NCBI GenBank assembly: GCA_009801015.1 | Contig: VHZZ01004329.1 | Location: 1-64,000 of the forward strand | DNA length: 64,000 bases | From: Silene noctiflora | Lineage: Eukaryota > Streptophyta > Magnoliopsida > Caryophyllales > Caryophyllaceae | Direction: 5' to 3' | Part shown: piece after piece, positions 1 to 12,682 of the stretch | How the letters are laid out: every line of letters begins with the position of its first letter | Numbering within the stretch: position 1 is the stretch's first letter | Notes under the pieces: generated by a model | What the model was told of the DNA's origin: nothing | Databases searched by the model: none | What the model saw: only the letters and a program-made list of their open reading frames with translations | Program-made: the position numbers and the translations under genes

Positions 1-69
1 AGATTCTTAAAGGTTAAAGAAAGAATGTGCGCCAACGAAGGTCATACCGTTGCGGACTTATGAAATGAG

Positions 70-115
70 GCTTTAACACTAGGAGAAGGGTAGGCTTCCC
101 TCTTACTCATTCCGG
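70..115 (+). repeat. Dispersed ~46-base imperfect repeat, copy 1
   Basis: Contains CACTAGGAGAAGG and then GCTTCCCTCTT at the same spacing as at 46449-46494; roughly four-fifths of the bases agree. Confidence 0.65.
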
Positions 116-3100
116 GCTCGCTAGCTTGCTTGGATTCTTGTCTTCTAGACGCATTCATTCCAGCACGCGGTTCATCTCTTTATGTCTTTGCGAAAGCAGG
201 AGGCATATTTTATCTTATTTCTCTATCTAAAAAGGTTAGGATGGTTTATAGCCTCAAAGAGCATACAGAGCAAGCGTAGTACTACTTTATATCTGTTAAC
301 ACTTCTCCAATGCTTTATGCTTCAAAAGCGCGAACTTAGTCAGAGGTCCTTTCTGCTTATAAAAGTCTGGATATTCATTACGTGCTTTCTTAGTGGAGTT
401 CCCAAAGGATTGTTATCGGAACGGGTTCGGTGGTGGTGCCGCTGGAGCTTTGTAAGCCCGCGCTGAGCAGGAGGAAGCGAACCAGCTAGAAAAACCTCAA
501 GCCATAAGATAAGAGAGGAAATCTATCTGCAAGATCTTTTCTTACCTTAACTTTAAGTACGTGAAGCAGTTATAATATATATAATAATAGACGCTTCGTC
601 AAGAACTCTTGTCTGAAGGCGGGTGAAAAGGTTTCCGAGTAAACTTCTTAATATCATATCTCGTCGCTAAAGAGGAAGGCTAATCGGGGGCTAACTTGGC
701 TAGTTTTAAGAATTCGAAAACTCAATTTGACTTCCCATCTGCTGATTTAATCTTGAAGCGGACTAATGGTAATTAGTTGAGTCATTAATTGCATTTGAGG
801 GACGAAGCTTTGTATGCCTCGGGATAAAGTCTTCCCTCTGGCTGGCCTGCACTATTGACTAGGTATTCTATATAACTAATCTAAAGAAGCGTGCTTATAA
901 TCTAAGCCCTACACTACATGCTACAAAGAAGCTACTCTTCACACGCTAAGAAACTTTTAAAACTCCCTTTCGATATGTTCGCTTATTAGGTAAGGGAAGC
1001 CAAAGCATCATATTCTAGGTCTCAAGCTGCGCTCCTTTAATCTGAAACTTTTGATTGACCTGAGAGCCAATCTACATAAATACACATCCTTTACTTTACT
1101 TTCATCGCTTATGACAAAGGGTTTCCCCCTTTATATACAAGATAGGAGTAAGATTGAGTTTGCTGACACAGACTTGGCTGATGCTTCTCTTATTCCGATT
1201 CCATTTCCTTCCCAGTAAACTCAAAGGAAAGGCTCGAACAATGCTTTGCCGGATCATAACAAGAATAGAACTCATAATTAGCATCTAAGGTAAGCACAAA
1301 GACTAGTACTAGTAAGGTCATATCGGGCACGGACGACGTACTATCCGCGTCTTCGGGTCATCTTTCGTCTTCAAAGAGCATCCGGTTAAAACGAGCTACC
1401 AGTTGCTGGCTCTATAAATTCTCCCTCCGGAATGGAAAGTGTAAAAGATAGCGGAAGAACTGTGCAATGTCTATGAAAGAAATCTTAAGGAGACTAAAGC
1501 AGTGACTAAACAGAAATTTATAGGGATCCTTAGTAAATCCCTTTTGTATGTGTAAGGCATGCTGCTTCTCCTCTACCTCCTTTTGACATGGCAGGTTTAT
1601 ATGAGGCTTTTAATTCAGCACTTCGGGGATCTTTGTCTTTTTTGGAATTGGCAAAGGCGTCCCTGTCCTGTCCCGCTAGTCTAGTCCTTTCATCGAGTAA
1701 GAATGAGAAGGCTTAATCCGAATTACATGAATTGGCTTCCTTCTTTAAACTTTGATTTTAGACAAGAACATAAGCGTAAAAAGAAGATAACTCAGCTCCA
1801 TATAGGGGGTTCTCCAGCTAACATGCTTGCACTTTTAATTAGATTTAAATAAGATATAAGATAGGCCTAAGCACACCCTTAATGCTATGATCAATCTCTT
1901 TACGTTACGCAACGAAATATCTTTCCTTTTTTCATAATCCCATCGTATTTTAGACTCTAACACGGAAATTTCAACAAGAGAATGCTGTTTTGGACTCAGA
2001 TAGAGCTCCCTTTCAGTTCTCGAGCCTCCTATCACTGCCTGCCCCTCGAGCTAGTCTGTATATATGATGATGTACAATGCAATCTTTTATGAAGTGAGGA
2101 AGTGGCGTAGATCTTTTTTTTTCTATGCTTCAAAACTTTCAACAAAGACGCTTTTTATAAATAGGTAAGTCAAAGAATTGAGAATTCCCGTAAATAACGC
2201 AAGAAGATGCGTTCCCTGCGGAATCTCATCTAGCATATAAGTAAGCCACGGAAGCCGAGGACACTGGAAAAAAGGGTAAGTGAAGTTCCTTTCTTATTAT
2301 AATTAAGGACTAGAGTCTAAATATAGAGCCAGAGAATTAAGGGGCAAATCATTTTAATTGGTCTTAATTGGTCCGTGCAGCTTTCTTTTAGTATTGTGAT
2401 CTTGCCTATCTAGCTGAAAAAAGAGTAAGGATGTAAGTAAGGGACGAAGCTAGTCGAAGACTCATGGGAAGACCAAAAGACAAAAGGTATATAGACTCGA
2501 GCATTAGTAAGAGGGTATGGGCGGGGAGGTTGAGCGCTAGCAAGAGGATTAGGGGAATGGTCGACCTCTATTATTCTTTTTTATTTAAATTGCACACTTC
2601 TCGAGAGGAAAGGAAAGGTGAAAAGCGTAGATCCCTAGCGTAGTATTGTGGTGTTTTGTCTTTCTGGAGGCTTCAGGAGGAGAAATTTTATGTAAAAAGA
2701 TTGGTAGGTGTTTTGGTTGAAGGTAGAGCTCGTTCCTTTTTTTTCTAGATCCATAGTATGGAAAGGTGCCATGCTAAAAATGTCTTGAGTTCGATACAAG
2801 TGATGAGCGAAGCTAGTCTTGTTTTTCGGAAAAGATGCGTTGATGAACTGATTCTCTTCTCTAAGTAAGTGGGAATAATGGACCTGTTCCATATATTCCG
2901 CTATTTAATTTCTTTTAGCTTGTCTCTAAAGTTCTATCTATGTACTCTACCTACCTACGAAAGTAAAAAGCTTCGCGCCTGATCTCCTTCATTTAGTTCC
3001 TTCTTCAACTGGCCTATAGTTTTTTCCTTTATAGGATGGGAAGATTTACAACCGGAGCTAAAGTGCAATAAGAACGAGAACTGGCGAGGGGCTATACACC

Positions 3101-4785
3101 TTATATCTATCTGACAGAATTAGAATCTAATAAGTAGGGTAGTGGATATTTCCTATCCTTGTTGCTTATATAATACGAGTAGGTACGCTCTTTGCGCGTG
3201 GGCCCTGTATAAAAGAAAGGAGGTGGAGGACGCCCCCACGAACTCTAGGTTAATTAAACATATAGAAAGAAAAAGTAAAGTCAGGATTAGCCGTGTTAGC
3301 TAGCTACTGGGCCAGCTTTCTAATTCGGGGAACGGAGGCACTACTGCTTACATTAGGTCTAGTAAAAGCTATCTTTTGGCTCTTGACCCCCCGAAGTCTC
3401 GTTTTTAAACCTAAAATCACCAGATCTATTTCTATAATAAGGGTTGTTAACTGGTACCCATTAACTGGTAACCCATTACATAAAATTGCTTTGTGGTAAA
3501 TGAAAGAAAGAATTTCTTGAGATCGCGTTCGTTTGACATAAAAGCTATGGGGAAAGCTAGTTTTATTATTGGTCTTAAAATTACTAGAACTTTATCTAGA
3601 TTGTGTTAGAGTCAAATGCTCGAACAAACATTACGGGTAGTCCTTTACTTGCAGCAAGCAAGACCACATTGGCAACAGCTATGCCTTAAATTTGGCAATA
3701 GGCAGCGGCTATGCCTACCATTATTAAATATTTACCACCGGGCGCCTCTTTAAAGTAGTATGAACAAAGTTGTCAACAGGCCGCGTCGGCTACTTCTTCT
3801 TTTCTTAGCCTTGTTTGCTCTTGCTTAAATGCTGTCGGGCTTAATTTCTTATTGTCTTTCCAGGGATTCCTTTCGTGCGACATGTGCATCATACCTTAAT
3901 TAGAATTCAAGAGATTTATACAATAAAACAGTCGAATTATGATCCTAGCCAAAGGCGACTTCTTGAGCTACTTCTACATTTCAGGAGGCTTATAAAAGCG
4001 TGGCGCACCGGAGCTTTGCATTGTCACGAACCTGCTAACTGGTGGGCTTACCTTACGAAGATTCATGCTACGCTTCAATCTACTCTGACGTCCAATCAAA
4101 AGACTAGGTTCCTTTAGTACTGGTAGACTCCTTTTGCTGCTTAAGTGAGGAAATGACCCTGCTAACAAGGCAAAAATGTATGAGAAAGAAGCTCAGTAAA
4201 CGGGGTTTGGGGAAGAAATTCGAATTATAATAAGAGCCAAACCGGGGCATTTTTTCGTTTTTGCTGAAAAGGCGCGGGCAAAGTAATTTTGAAATTTTGG
4301 TCTTGGCCTCGGCGGTGCCTTAGTCTAATCTTCTGGGCCAGATAGATCATTTGACGAAGAGAAAGTACCAAGATTGATATGATTCCACGGAAAAAGTTTG
4401 AATTCATACTTGATATTTGTCTTGGAATTGGAATTGTACTTATCTTCAATAGCAAGCATAGACAGATAACTAAGATGGGCTGGTCGCCTTCTTTCACTGA
4501 GGCTGAGGCTCATCTGACTCATTTTAGTAAGGACGTATGGGTGTCTTTCTTAATCCTACTTATTTATAAGGAAAGGACCTAACCTCGCTTTGTAGCTTTA
4601 GCCCAATCAAAGATTGAAGCCAAGGCTTGAAACCATCTGTTTACCCGTCTTTTACATAAAGTTGATAGTTTAGTACAATTGAATTTATCCTATATTAAGA
4701 CTCTCCACTTTAATTTAACTTCATTATTCATTTACTAACTGCAATTTTTTTTTTCAAACTAGCACGAAATGTCCGATTAAGGTGC

Positions 4786-4823
4786 GGTTTACCTATAGGA
4801 GAAAGGTTTACCTATAGGAGAAA
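4786..4823. repeat. Exact 19-base tandem duplication
   Basis: GGTTTACCTATAGGAGAAA occurs twice back to back (4786-4804 and 4805-4823). Confidence 0.95.
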
Positions 4824-7800
4824 GATGGAATACCCACGAGATCCAATTCCCACCGACGCGATGCCCAAACAGCTCCTAAACCTAGGAAAAGAACCCGAGT
4901 CCAGCTACCTTACTATATTCTTCCGCTTCAGTCTGATAGCTGCCAACATGCCCCCTTATTCTGCCTGCTATCTCAGAAAGGGAAGCCGTACCCCGATCCA
5001 TTCTGTTCTAACAGTACTTAGAATTGACATGATATTCATATAATAATAATGGAAGTGGCGGTTGAAGCTAAGGCGCTGGAAGTCGGGATTACTGTTGTGG
5101 ACCTTGATTCTCTTATTTAAAATAAGACTTTCTCAAGTGATCCATTACAAAAGAGAGAGAGCAGGAGAGCAACAATCGTCTCTGGAAGAGTTGGAATCAG
5201 CCGTACCAGACAAGGCAAACAGAGTCAGAGTAGTTGATCATGAAGCTGCTCCGGAAGAATTCTTTACTGATCGTGGAGAGACAGGTTTACCCATTTAGAT
5301 TTTAATTTTTAAGGAGAATCTACGACTCAATTGATCGGGAACGTGGCAATTTCCCCCCTATATTTATTAAGATTTATTAAAAACGGACGAGATCTATAAG
5401 AAAAAGGGGAATCTTGAAGCCAAAGCCGGCCATATTATAAGAGCCCCCATTTCAAAGCACAATTCTAAAGAAAAAACTGAGATAGTGGGATTGGAATGGT
5501 CATAAGGAACTGTGGCAAACGAACGAGCAGCCTTATTCTCTCTCAAAGTAACTGAACAGAAGAAAGAAATGAATCTAATTTTGGACTTAATGCAGGCAGG
5601 AGACTGCTGTTTTGGTGAACCAACCGAAGCCGTACAAGACGGTTCAAATGGCTTTTTTCATTGCTTTGTTATACGATCGGGCCTCGTGCCCGCTAGAATT
5701 GAGCCCCAATTCTTCCATCTTCTGTAGAAGAGATCATTTAAACATATTTAAGTAGCTTTCTAAATCCGCGTTATCTTCAATGACTATTCATGCTACTTCT
5801 GTTCTGTGATTCATTTCATATCCCTTATTGGATCCGTTTTCAACCACGGACTTGCTCGTTTAACGTGAATTTTGTACCTTTAATTGCCAGTCAAGCCCTC
5901 TCGTCTTGACTTTGGTCTGTTTAACCTCTCGAAACTAGGCATCTTGGAGCGAGGATGCTCTGCTCTTTTTACAAGCGAAGTGCCCCTTTTGCATTGCACG
6001 ATTGACTTTTCACGCTTCTTTTGCGGCGACCCTACCATCTCTTCGCCTTGCTTTCCTTCTTTCTTTCCCTTTCTGTGTTTGGAAGTTCACTTTTGCCCTT
6101 TTTAGTCTTTGATCCTCTCCCCACTTGTATTCTTACTTATTACTTAGATGTAAATTCTTTCAAACCTTCGGACTGTCGTTTCTTCGAACGGATCCCCCTT
6201 TTTAAAAGTTTCTAATTCTAAGAAGGGCAGGAGTCGACCTACTTCTTAAAGGAAAGGAGGGTCATTCATAAGGCACCTAATGGGATTTGACTTTACAACC
6301 TCTTATGCCCACTAGACTTTTTTGTTAAAATGCTGGGTCGAAACTTCTAACTTTGTTTGCGTATTACCAGTTCAATCATCATCTAATTATATAATGATCA
6401 CTCTTGAAATAGAGTTTGATCCTCTCCCGCTTGGTCGAGTCTCTTTGCCCATCTCGCATTCGCTCGACTCAGTTAGCCCCCTCTCCCTAGCGCTCAAGGC
6501 CCATAAGAAGACGTCTCAAAACTATAACAATCAGAGAAGAAAATTTAAGTTCCGAAAAGAGATGTAACAGACGAAGAAGCAGATTCAGATGGAGTGGCAC
6601 CCCGGGGATGCGGGAAAGGCTGGCACGCTCTCCTATTATGGTATGGCAATAAATGTCCTAGAAATTAATTTACCGACATTGACCAAGATTGAGGCGCGAA
6701 AGCCCTTGCTTGGGCTCGGTTCTAATTCTTTAAGAGAGCAATCAACGAAGAAGTGGAGCTTTTTTTTCCAGATAAGCAGCAGATCCGCCAAGTCAGACTG
6801 TCCAAACGGATGAAGCAAATGAAGCGAGCAGGAAAGAACGGACGGAAGAGCAATGTAGTGATTAGAATGTTTCCGAAACAAAAGACAGAATAGAAGCAAC
6901 GAATGAGCAAGCAAAGAGAGTTAAAGAAAAAGTCGGATACTCCGCTGGGTGGGCTAAACACGGGCTCGCCCTTTGTTTTGTTTTGGGGTGAAATCTTTCT
7001 CATACTCATATGGCCAAGGCGACTCCCCGACAAGAGCAGGACGAGAGGAATGGGGGGCTCTTGGCAGAATAACTGTCCGAGCAAGAGAAAAAAGCGAACG
7101 ATGTTACGAACGAAACTAATGTTGTTAGTGAGGTTTTCAGCCAGCGTGAATCAAACTCTGTATCTGGTTTGCGCCTTCCACCGATTGAATAAGATCCCTT
7201 TATCTTGAGTCGAAAAGATTAAAAAGGAATCCCCCCCCCTTCATAAGCTCGCCTCGAAGACTACTCCTGCTCCGTAAAAAGTATTAACACCACTTTCTTA
7301 GTGAGCTGGCATTCAAATTTGAAAAAATTCTATACTACCCAGCGCTTTTTGACCAGATGGAAACTGTATCGATAGCCTAGCTAGGTGAAAAAAAGGGCCT
7401 CTGCGGCTAGTGGTCAAGCCGTTGATAGTCTAGCTCCTCTTGCTGCTTCTGGACTGATCGGATACGCGCCTCCCTACACTGTCTTTTGACACAGCTCTTC
7501 GCTCTAGTACACATATAGAATAGCAATTACGACTAAATTGTCTCATTTACATCTCATTTGATATGAAATTATAGATCTAAGAATAAAAATATAAAGTGTG
7601 CAACGTCACTCCTCTTAACGAGTTTTTGCAACCGACCACAGCCTAGTAACCATTCTAAAAACAGCTGTAGATGTTGATCCCATATTCTGAGGAAAAGAAA
7701 GATGCAAGGTGGACCACGAATACTTGAAAGAGTCGAGATTCATTGAATGATACCCTAATGGAAGTTTTGACCGGACGTTAGTGCAGGAGAGAGTTTGCTT

Positions 7801-8236
7801 CTTAAGTAGCATCCCTCTGACTCATAAAACAAGGGGGGTTCGGAGGATGGAACAGAAGCGGGCGCTGAAGGTTGAAGGTTGACAGTCTCAATGAAAGTGG
7901 TCTTTTTACGTTTAAATCGGTCAAAAGTTATAAGAAAATAGGATATCTTTGACATAGAGTCGAATTCGTCGATTGCCAACCTCTAAAAAGGGCCTTTCAC
8001 CCATAGCCAGAAGTTCTTTTTGTATTTGATTTTGCCGCATATGTGAGTCCTTATGCGTAGAGAGTGGGCCCCTTATTCTCGTTTATTGCGAAAAAGCTAT
8101 TATAATTCGAACACAACGCCTCTTATTATTCACGAAAGATCCTACCATGGGAAGTCATCTAAAGGGCTATCACTCCCTTTTTTCGTTTTTTCTTGCTTTG
8201 TTCTGGAATTTTTTAATTCCTTCCTGTCAAAGCTAT

Positions 8237-8262
8237 AAAGAGTATGGTCAAAGAGTATGGTC
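8237..8262. repeat. Exact 13-base tandem duplication
   Basis: AAAGAGTATGGTC is repeated head to tail, followed by a partial third copy sharing only the TATGGTC end. Confidence 0.9.
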
Positions 8263-9045
8263 TTACTATGGTCTTACACGGATTGGCATCCGGTCTTGAT
8301 TCCTTTTTATTGCCAGTTTTATATAAGTTAAAAAAGAATCTTTCTTCTTCTATTTATATAGAATGATTTTGCTTTAAGGTAAGATTTTCTTGTTAGTAAA
8401 AGTACTCTCTTGTTTTTCTCTTTCTTGAGAGAGCGAACTCCATTCCGTCTTTAATCAGTTTTACAGGAGGACTGCGAACAAAAGAAGTCTTAGGAGATAC
8501 TGTATGTATTGGTAAAGGTTGTACTCAAAACACAAGTTCCTGCGCTACCTAAGGATAGTCAGCACGTCACTTTAGTTGATGAAAGACGAACCCTTTGAGA
8601 AGATATGATAAAAAAACGAGCTACCCGTTCTACAAACAGGCTTAAGGACGGCTCGATAACTCCTGTAGAAAGATTTGCATTGGACAGATCGCACGTGGTC
8701 CCAGCGACGTATTGGTCAGGTTCGGTGGGGGTCTTTCTTCCGGGGTTTACAGTACATCGCTCTTGCTTGCTGCCATCCGGAACTATGTTATGTGTCACAG
8801 CCAACGAGCTACTTTTCGAACCAAGTAGTTTTGTCCCAATACGTACTTCAGGAGTAAATACCAAGCGCCCAGCAAAGCACTTTGTCGAGAAGAGAGTTCA
8901 TTCCTGGCCTAAATCATAGTCCAAAGCGAAAGGAAACTCAGTAAAGGACAGTTACAATAACAAAAGGCGTTATAGCATGCATTTTTGGGCGGGACAACCA
9001 CTACCTTAAGTGAAAGCAGCCAAAAGTGGATCAATAGTAGACCAA

Positions 9046-9066
9046 GGCGAGTTGGCTGTTGCGAAT
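9046..9066 (+). repeat. Short dispersed repeat family (GGCGAGT..GGCTGTTGCGAAT), member 1
   Basis: This 21-base word has relatives at 10364-10384 (about 18 of 21), 25918-25938 (about 16) and 12662-12682 (about 15). The family is short and loosely defined. Confidence 0.45.
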
Positions 9067-10363
9067 TAACTCTATAAATTTTCAGGTTCTTAGTGAGGGG
9101 AAGTGGCGAGTAGATTGAGTCTTCTAAGCCAGATACGCTCTTTTGATAAAAGTAACTATTTCACACATGCAAATAGAACGTGGGTTGAATCTTTGACAAC
9201 GGGCATGGCATTCGGCATTCGCAACGGTTGTTTTCAGGCTTTCAGTTTAGAGCGAGTAAGGCGCGCCGGTTAGCGGATAAATCTAGTTAAGGAGAAGGAC
9301 TCTTTTTTCTATCCTTGGACCACAAGAAGGGAATACTCAAACGAATGTGAATAGGAGGTTTACCAGCGCAAACCAATACAAGAACAAGAACTAGTTTACA
9401 GACTTGACCAAAGGAAAAGAGGACTCTTAACTGCCAAGTCCGCTTGCTTTAATAAAATTTTAAGAACTGGAGGACGAAGTTGAGAAAAACAGGCATCGAA
9501 GCTCCTGTTGATCTTGTTGATGTTCCAGCCCAGCTTTAACTTTAGCTAGCTAATGGTGGAAAGTCTTTTTAAAAGAAAAAATTTATGTAGTAGCACCAGT
9601 GAGGGCAGCTGTTGATGGTTGCGTTGATGATTGCATTTATACAACTCTTTATAGTGGGATCAACCCCTTTTCTTCTCTTGCTTTCTCTTTCTGTGCCAAT
9701 CTTGAGACTACGCTTCTTCTCCTTTTACTAATATAAAGGGTTTGGACATGAATTGCCTTCTTTGAATCTATTTTAGGGGGTCATAAATTGGTGTGAAAAT
9801 GAGATTTCATCTCTTATGAATTTTTAAGGTTCACCTTTTCCATCAACGCCGGTAGGGTCGGGTAAATTAAATGATGACGTCAGAAACTGGTGTTTGGCCA
9901 TCCTTGAATATAGAAAGTGTGGTTACACTATGATTTAATCATATTCTAAGAAAGAAAAAAAGAAGTCGAAAAAAAGTTATTGCTGATGCGAATGAGTATG
10001 AGAAAAAAAAAGATCAGGATGTCCAGATGGCGACCTTTGAACCTTGCTTAAATCCCCCCAAAAAATCTTATCCTTTTATTCGTAAGAAAAAAGGCTTCTT
10101 TTCCGTGTAAGGTCTAATAACACTTTGACTCGTGTTACGGGATTGTTTTCATCCTTAATCGGACCAACTAACTACATTTAGGTGCACAAGAAAAACCTGT
10201 TCGCCAACGCACCCTGCATTCCCGCCTCCTTTCTCCTCACCGACGGCTAACCCACTTAACTTACGAATCGAACCTTGACTTTGAACTACTAAGAGAAAGA
10301 AGTATGAATCAGCTTTAAGACTTCTTACTGAGCAAAGATCCTTGGAACGAGTTCAATCCATAT

Positions 10364-10384
10364 AGCGAGTAGGCTGTTGCGACT
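10364..10384 (+). repeat. Short dispersed repeat family, member 2
   Basis: Contains GGCTGTTGCGA preceded by GCGAGT, close to the member at 9046-9066. Confidence 0.45.
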
Positions 10385-10675
10385 ATTAAGGGTAGGATCT
10401 GAAAGAACTCAAACGAATATGAGAGGTGGTTTCCTTTTCTTTATAAAGTTTACTTACTTGCTCATCTATTCCAGTCCCGGGGGCATCTATCTCTTATTAT
10501 TATTACTGGGAAGAAAGAAAAGAAGGACACACAGGTTCTACGGTGGAGAGGATCGCCCTGTTGGAAAGTACGCCTGAACAAAGAAATGAAAGCAGGTTTA
10601 AGAAATCTTTTTTTCTTTGATGAAGCCGTTATTGGGGCTTACTTAAGAATACAGTGGTGGAATCCACTCCTTCCT

Positions 10676-10972
10676 CTAGTTTCGTCTATCTATATAAGAA
10701 CAGAAGGGCAGGTTCTCTTTCAGAATGAGAGAAAGCAGCTGGGCCGGCTCTTTTCCAGCGTATAAAACACGAAACCCAGAAGCTTGTATTCGACCTTTGT
10801 ACTTCGTAAATGAAACCAGTACACTAAGATTTTGAACCTTCTCTTCCTCGTATGTTTCAAAGTGAAATTGAGTTACGGATCCTGCTTCAGAGACGGATTC
10901 TGTGAGAAAGAGGTCTTTTAACCGTAGGAATTTGCGCACGATTATACCTTCGGACTTCGGAATGAGCTTCAA
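10676..10972 (-). CDS. Hypothetical ORF, 98 aa, doubtful
   Basis: The frame reads as a plausible soluble protein fragment (FLRLKDLFLTESVSEAGS and SGFRVLYAGKEPAQLLSLIL) but is unlike any family I recognise. It has no partner genes. It could be a remnant of transferred DNA or a chance frame. Confidence 0.18.
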   Translation of the reverse strand: MKLIPKSEGIIVRKFLRLKDLFLTESVSEAGSVTQFHFETYEEEKVQNLSVLVSFTKYKGRIQASGFRVLYAGKEPAQLLSLILKENLPFCSYIDRRN

Positions 10973-12661
10973 CTGCTGCTTTGATCTACTATAGGTTAAC
11001 CTGATACCATAGGTTCTCCTTGCTATTTAAACTATTGAGCCTTTTTAAAAAAGCTTTTATTCTAATATTCTAAATGAAACTCGCAAATTCAAATGCTGCC
11101 AAAGATAAAATTAAAGCGGCCGAAGGAGTCTTAGTAGCACTTGTCCAAATTAGCCCGTAATAGCCCTTTCTAGCAAAACATAGAGTGAGCTTTCCCCTTT
11201 TTCTTATCTTATTAAGGAGGGTTCGGACGTAAACTTTATTATAGCAAAAAGTAGGTAGGACTTTCGTTGTGATGTAAAGCCTGCTTAACCCCTAAGGGAA
11301 TTTGCTCCCAAACCAGCTACTGCTACTTTAGAGCCGACGGAATAAACTTTTACCGAGAATCTTCAAGTCCAGTTCCAGTTCCCAAAGCTGATGTTCCAAT
11401 TCCTGCTGTTTCGGATGGGTATGTGTGGTTACCCAGGGACGCTAGTTCGAATCCAGCTCGATCACATCTAAAAGAGGCTTAATAGAGTAGTTTCGAGCCA
11501 AATCAAATCATGGAAAAAAAGCAAAAGGCATTGATAATCCAGCTTTAAAGCCTAGATAATCTTTTCAAGCATTTAAAACGCTCTGTTTGATGGTTCCTTC
11601 ACGAGGTGGTCGTCTTGCTAAAATATATATGAGGGCGTAGTAAGTCAACTTTCTTTTATGGTAATGGACGATGCTTCGGCCTTTGACTGGGAACAGCCCG
11701 GGTATGTGGTTAATTACTTAGACTTAATTAAAGGCGTTATCCGCATCGTAATGCTTACAACTTCTTTTTTAATGCGTTAGACGACCGGCAGATTGAATTC
11801 AAATGAGGTAGTGAATTAATTATAAGATAAAGTCTTCTTTTTGACATTCTCTACTCCTGCTTTCGAAGAGTTTTTTTTGTGTGCCCCGCCTCGGGAGGTG
11901 CCCTAATCTTTGAGGGAGAGTTTCCGCGCTCAAATGGGAATTTTTAAAATCTCGGCTTTGTTCGAAGAAAGAAAGAAGCGAGCCCTCCTTTTTAATTGCT
12001 ACGCCTGGACCAGAAGCAGTTGAAACTAAAAAGATTTTTGATCCACACGGAGGCTGGAAAAAAGCCTCCTAACTAAAACCTAAACTAAAAGAAAGAGCTT
12101 ATATCCTTTAAGATGGGCAAAGACCTTAACTTATCGAATGGGAGTAGTTAGTTTGTTAGCGCATCATCAAATGCTTTTTTTGCCTGCTCGTGTAACAACC
12201 TACCTCCCCTATTAAATCTCATGTTACTGTTAACTCTCCTCTCCTTTTGTGAGAGTCCTCCTATTCATGTGCCTGAGTCCGATCCCCTATTTTCCCTTGC
12301 TCCAAGGAAAGAAAGAACATATAAGAGCATTAGTTGCAGTGGGACAAGCCCCTTCCGCAGCTTTGTCTGCTTTGTCTGTTGCGGAAGCCCCCTTTCGATT
12401 TCCAAGGAATGCTTTAACGTATTATCATTCTCTTTTTTTTTTTCTAAGGACTGGATGGCCAATGAAGAGGCGCGAAGACCTTCTTTTCTTATCAATGATA
12501 AAGAGCGAGTAAACTCCCTGGATCTTCGCCCTAAGATAAGGAATGTTATGTTAGCTACTAGGCTACTTACTTACCTACTACAGTTACAGAGCAAGACTAA
12601 GTTGAAGCATTAGTTGTTCCGGAGTTTGGGGATTTTACCAAACGTGTGTAGTACTGGATGT

Positions 12662-12682
12662 AGCGAGTCGGCCGTTACGGGT
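12662..12682 (+). repeat. Short dispersed repeat family, member 3 (diverged)
   Basis: AGCGAGTCGGCCGTTACGGG resembles the members at 9046 and 10364 but with more changes; the weakest of the four. Confidence 0.3.

Larger units (their letters stand above)
1..8500. other. Non-coding region, no recognised gene
   Basis: Only short ORFs below about 120 codons, often overlapping on both strands as expected by chance. Contains one copy of a 46-base dispersed repeat (70-115) and two small tandem duplications (4786, 8237). A homopurine-rich AAAGAAAG texture recurs throughout. Confidence 0.7.

Noticed and set aside
5626-5650. GAAGCCGTACAAGACGGTTC as a possible intron domain V
   Set aside because: Too short, lacks the GNRA-type loop and bulge spacing; a chance small hairpin.
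8559-8919. Opposed ORFs of about 100 codons on both strands
   Set aside because: Mutual shadows; neither resembles a known protein.
11438-11460. tRNA-like T-arm (GCTAGTTCGAATCCAGC), resembling the end of plastid trnY
   Set aside because: No matching acceptor stem, anticodon arm or D arm upstream; at best a short remnant.
12221-12613. 130-codon ORF, second longest in the window
   Set aside because: Three frames on two strands are open together here and the translation is Ser/Phe/Leu-rich without domains; looks like chance.
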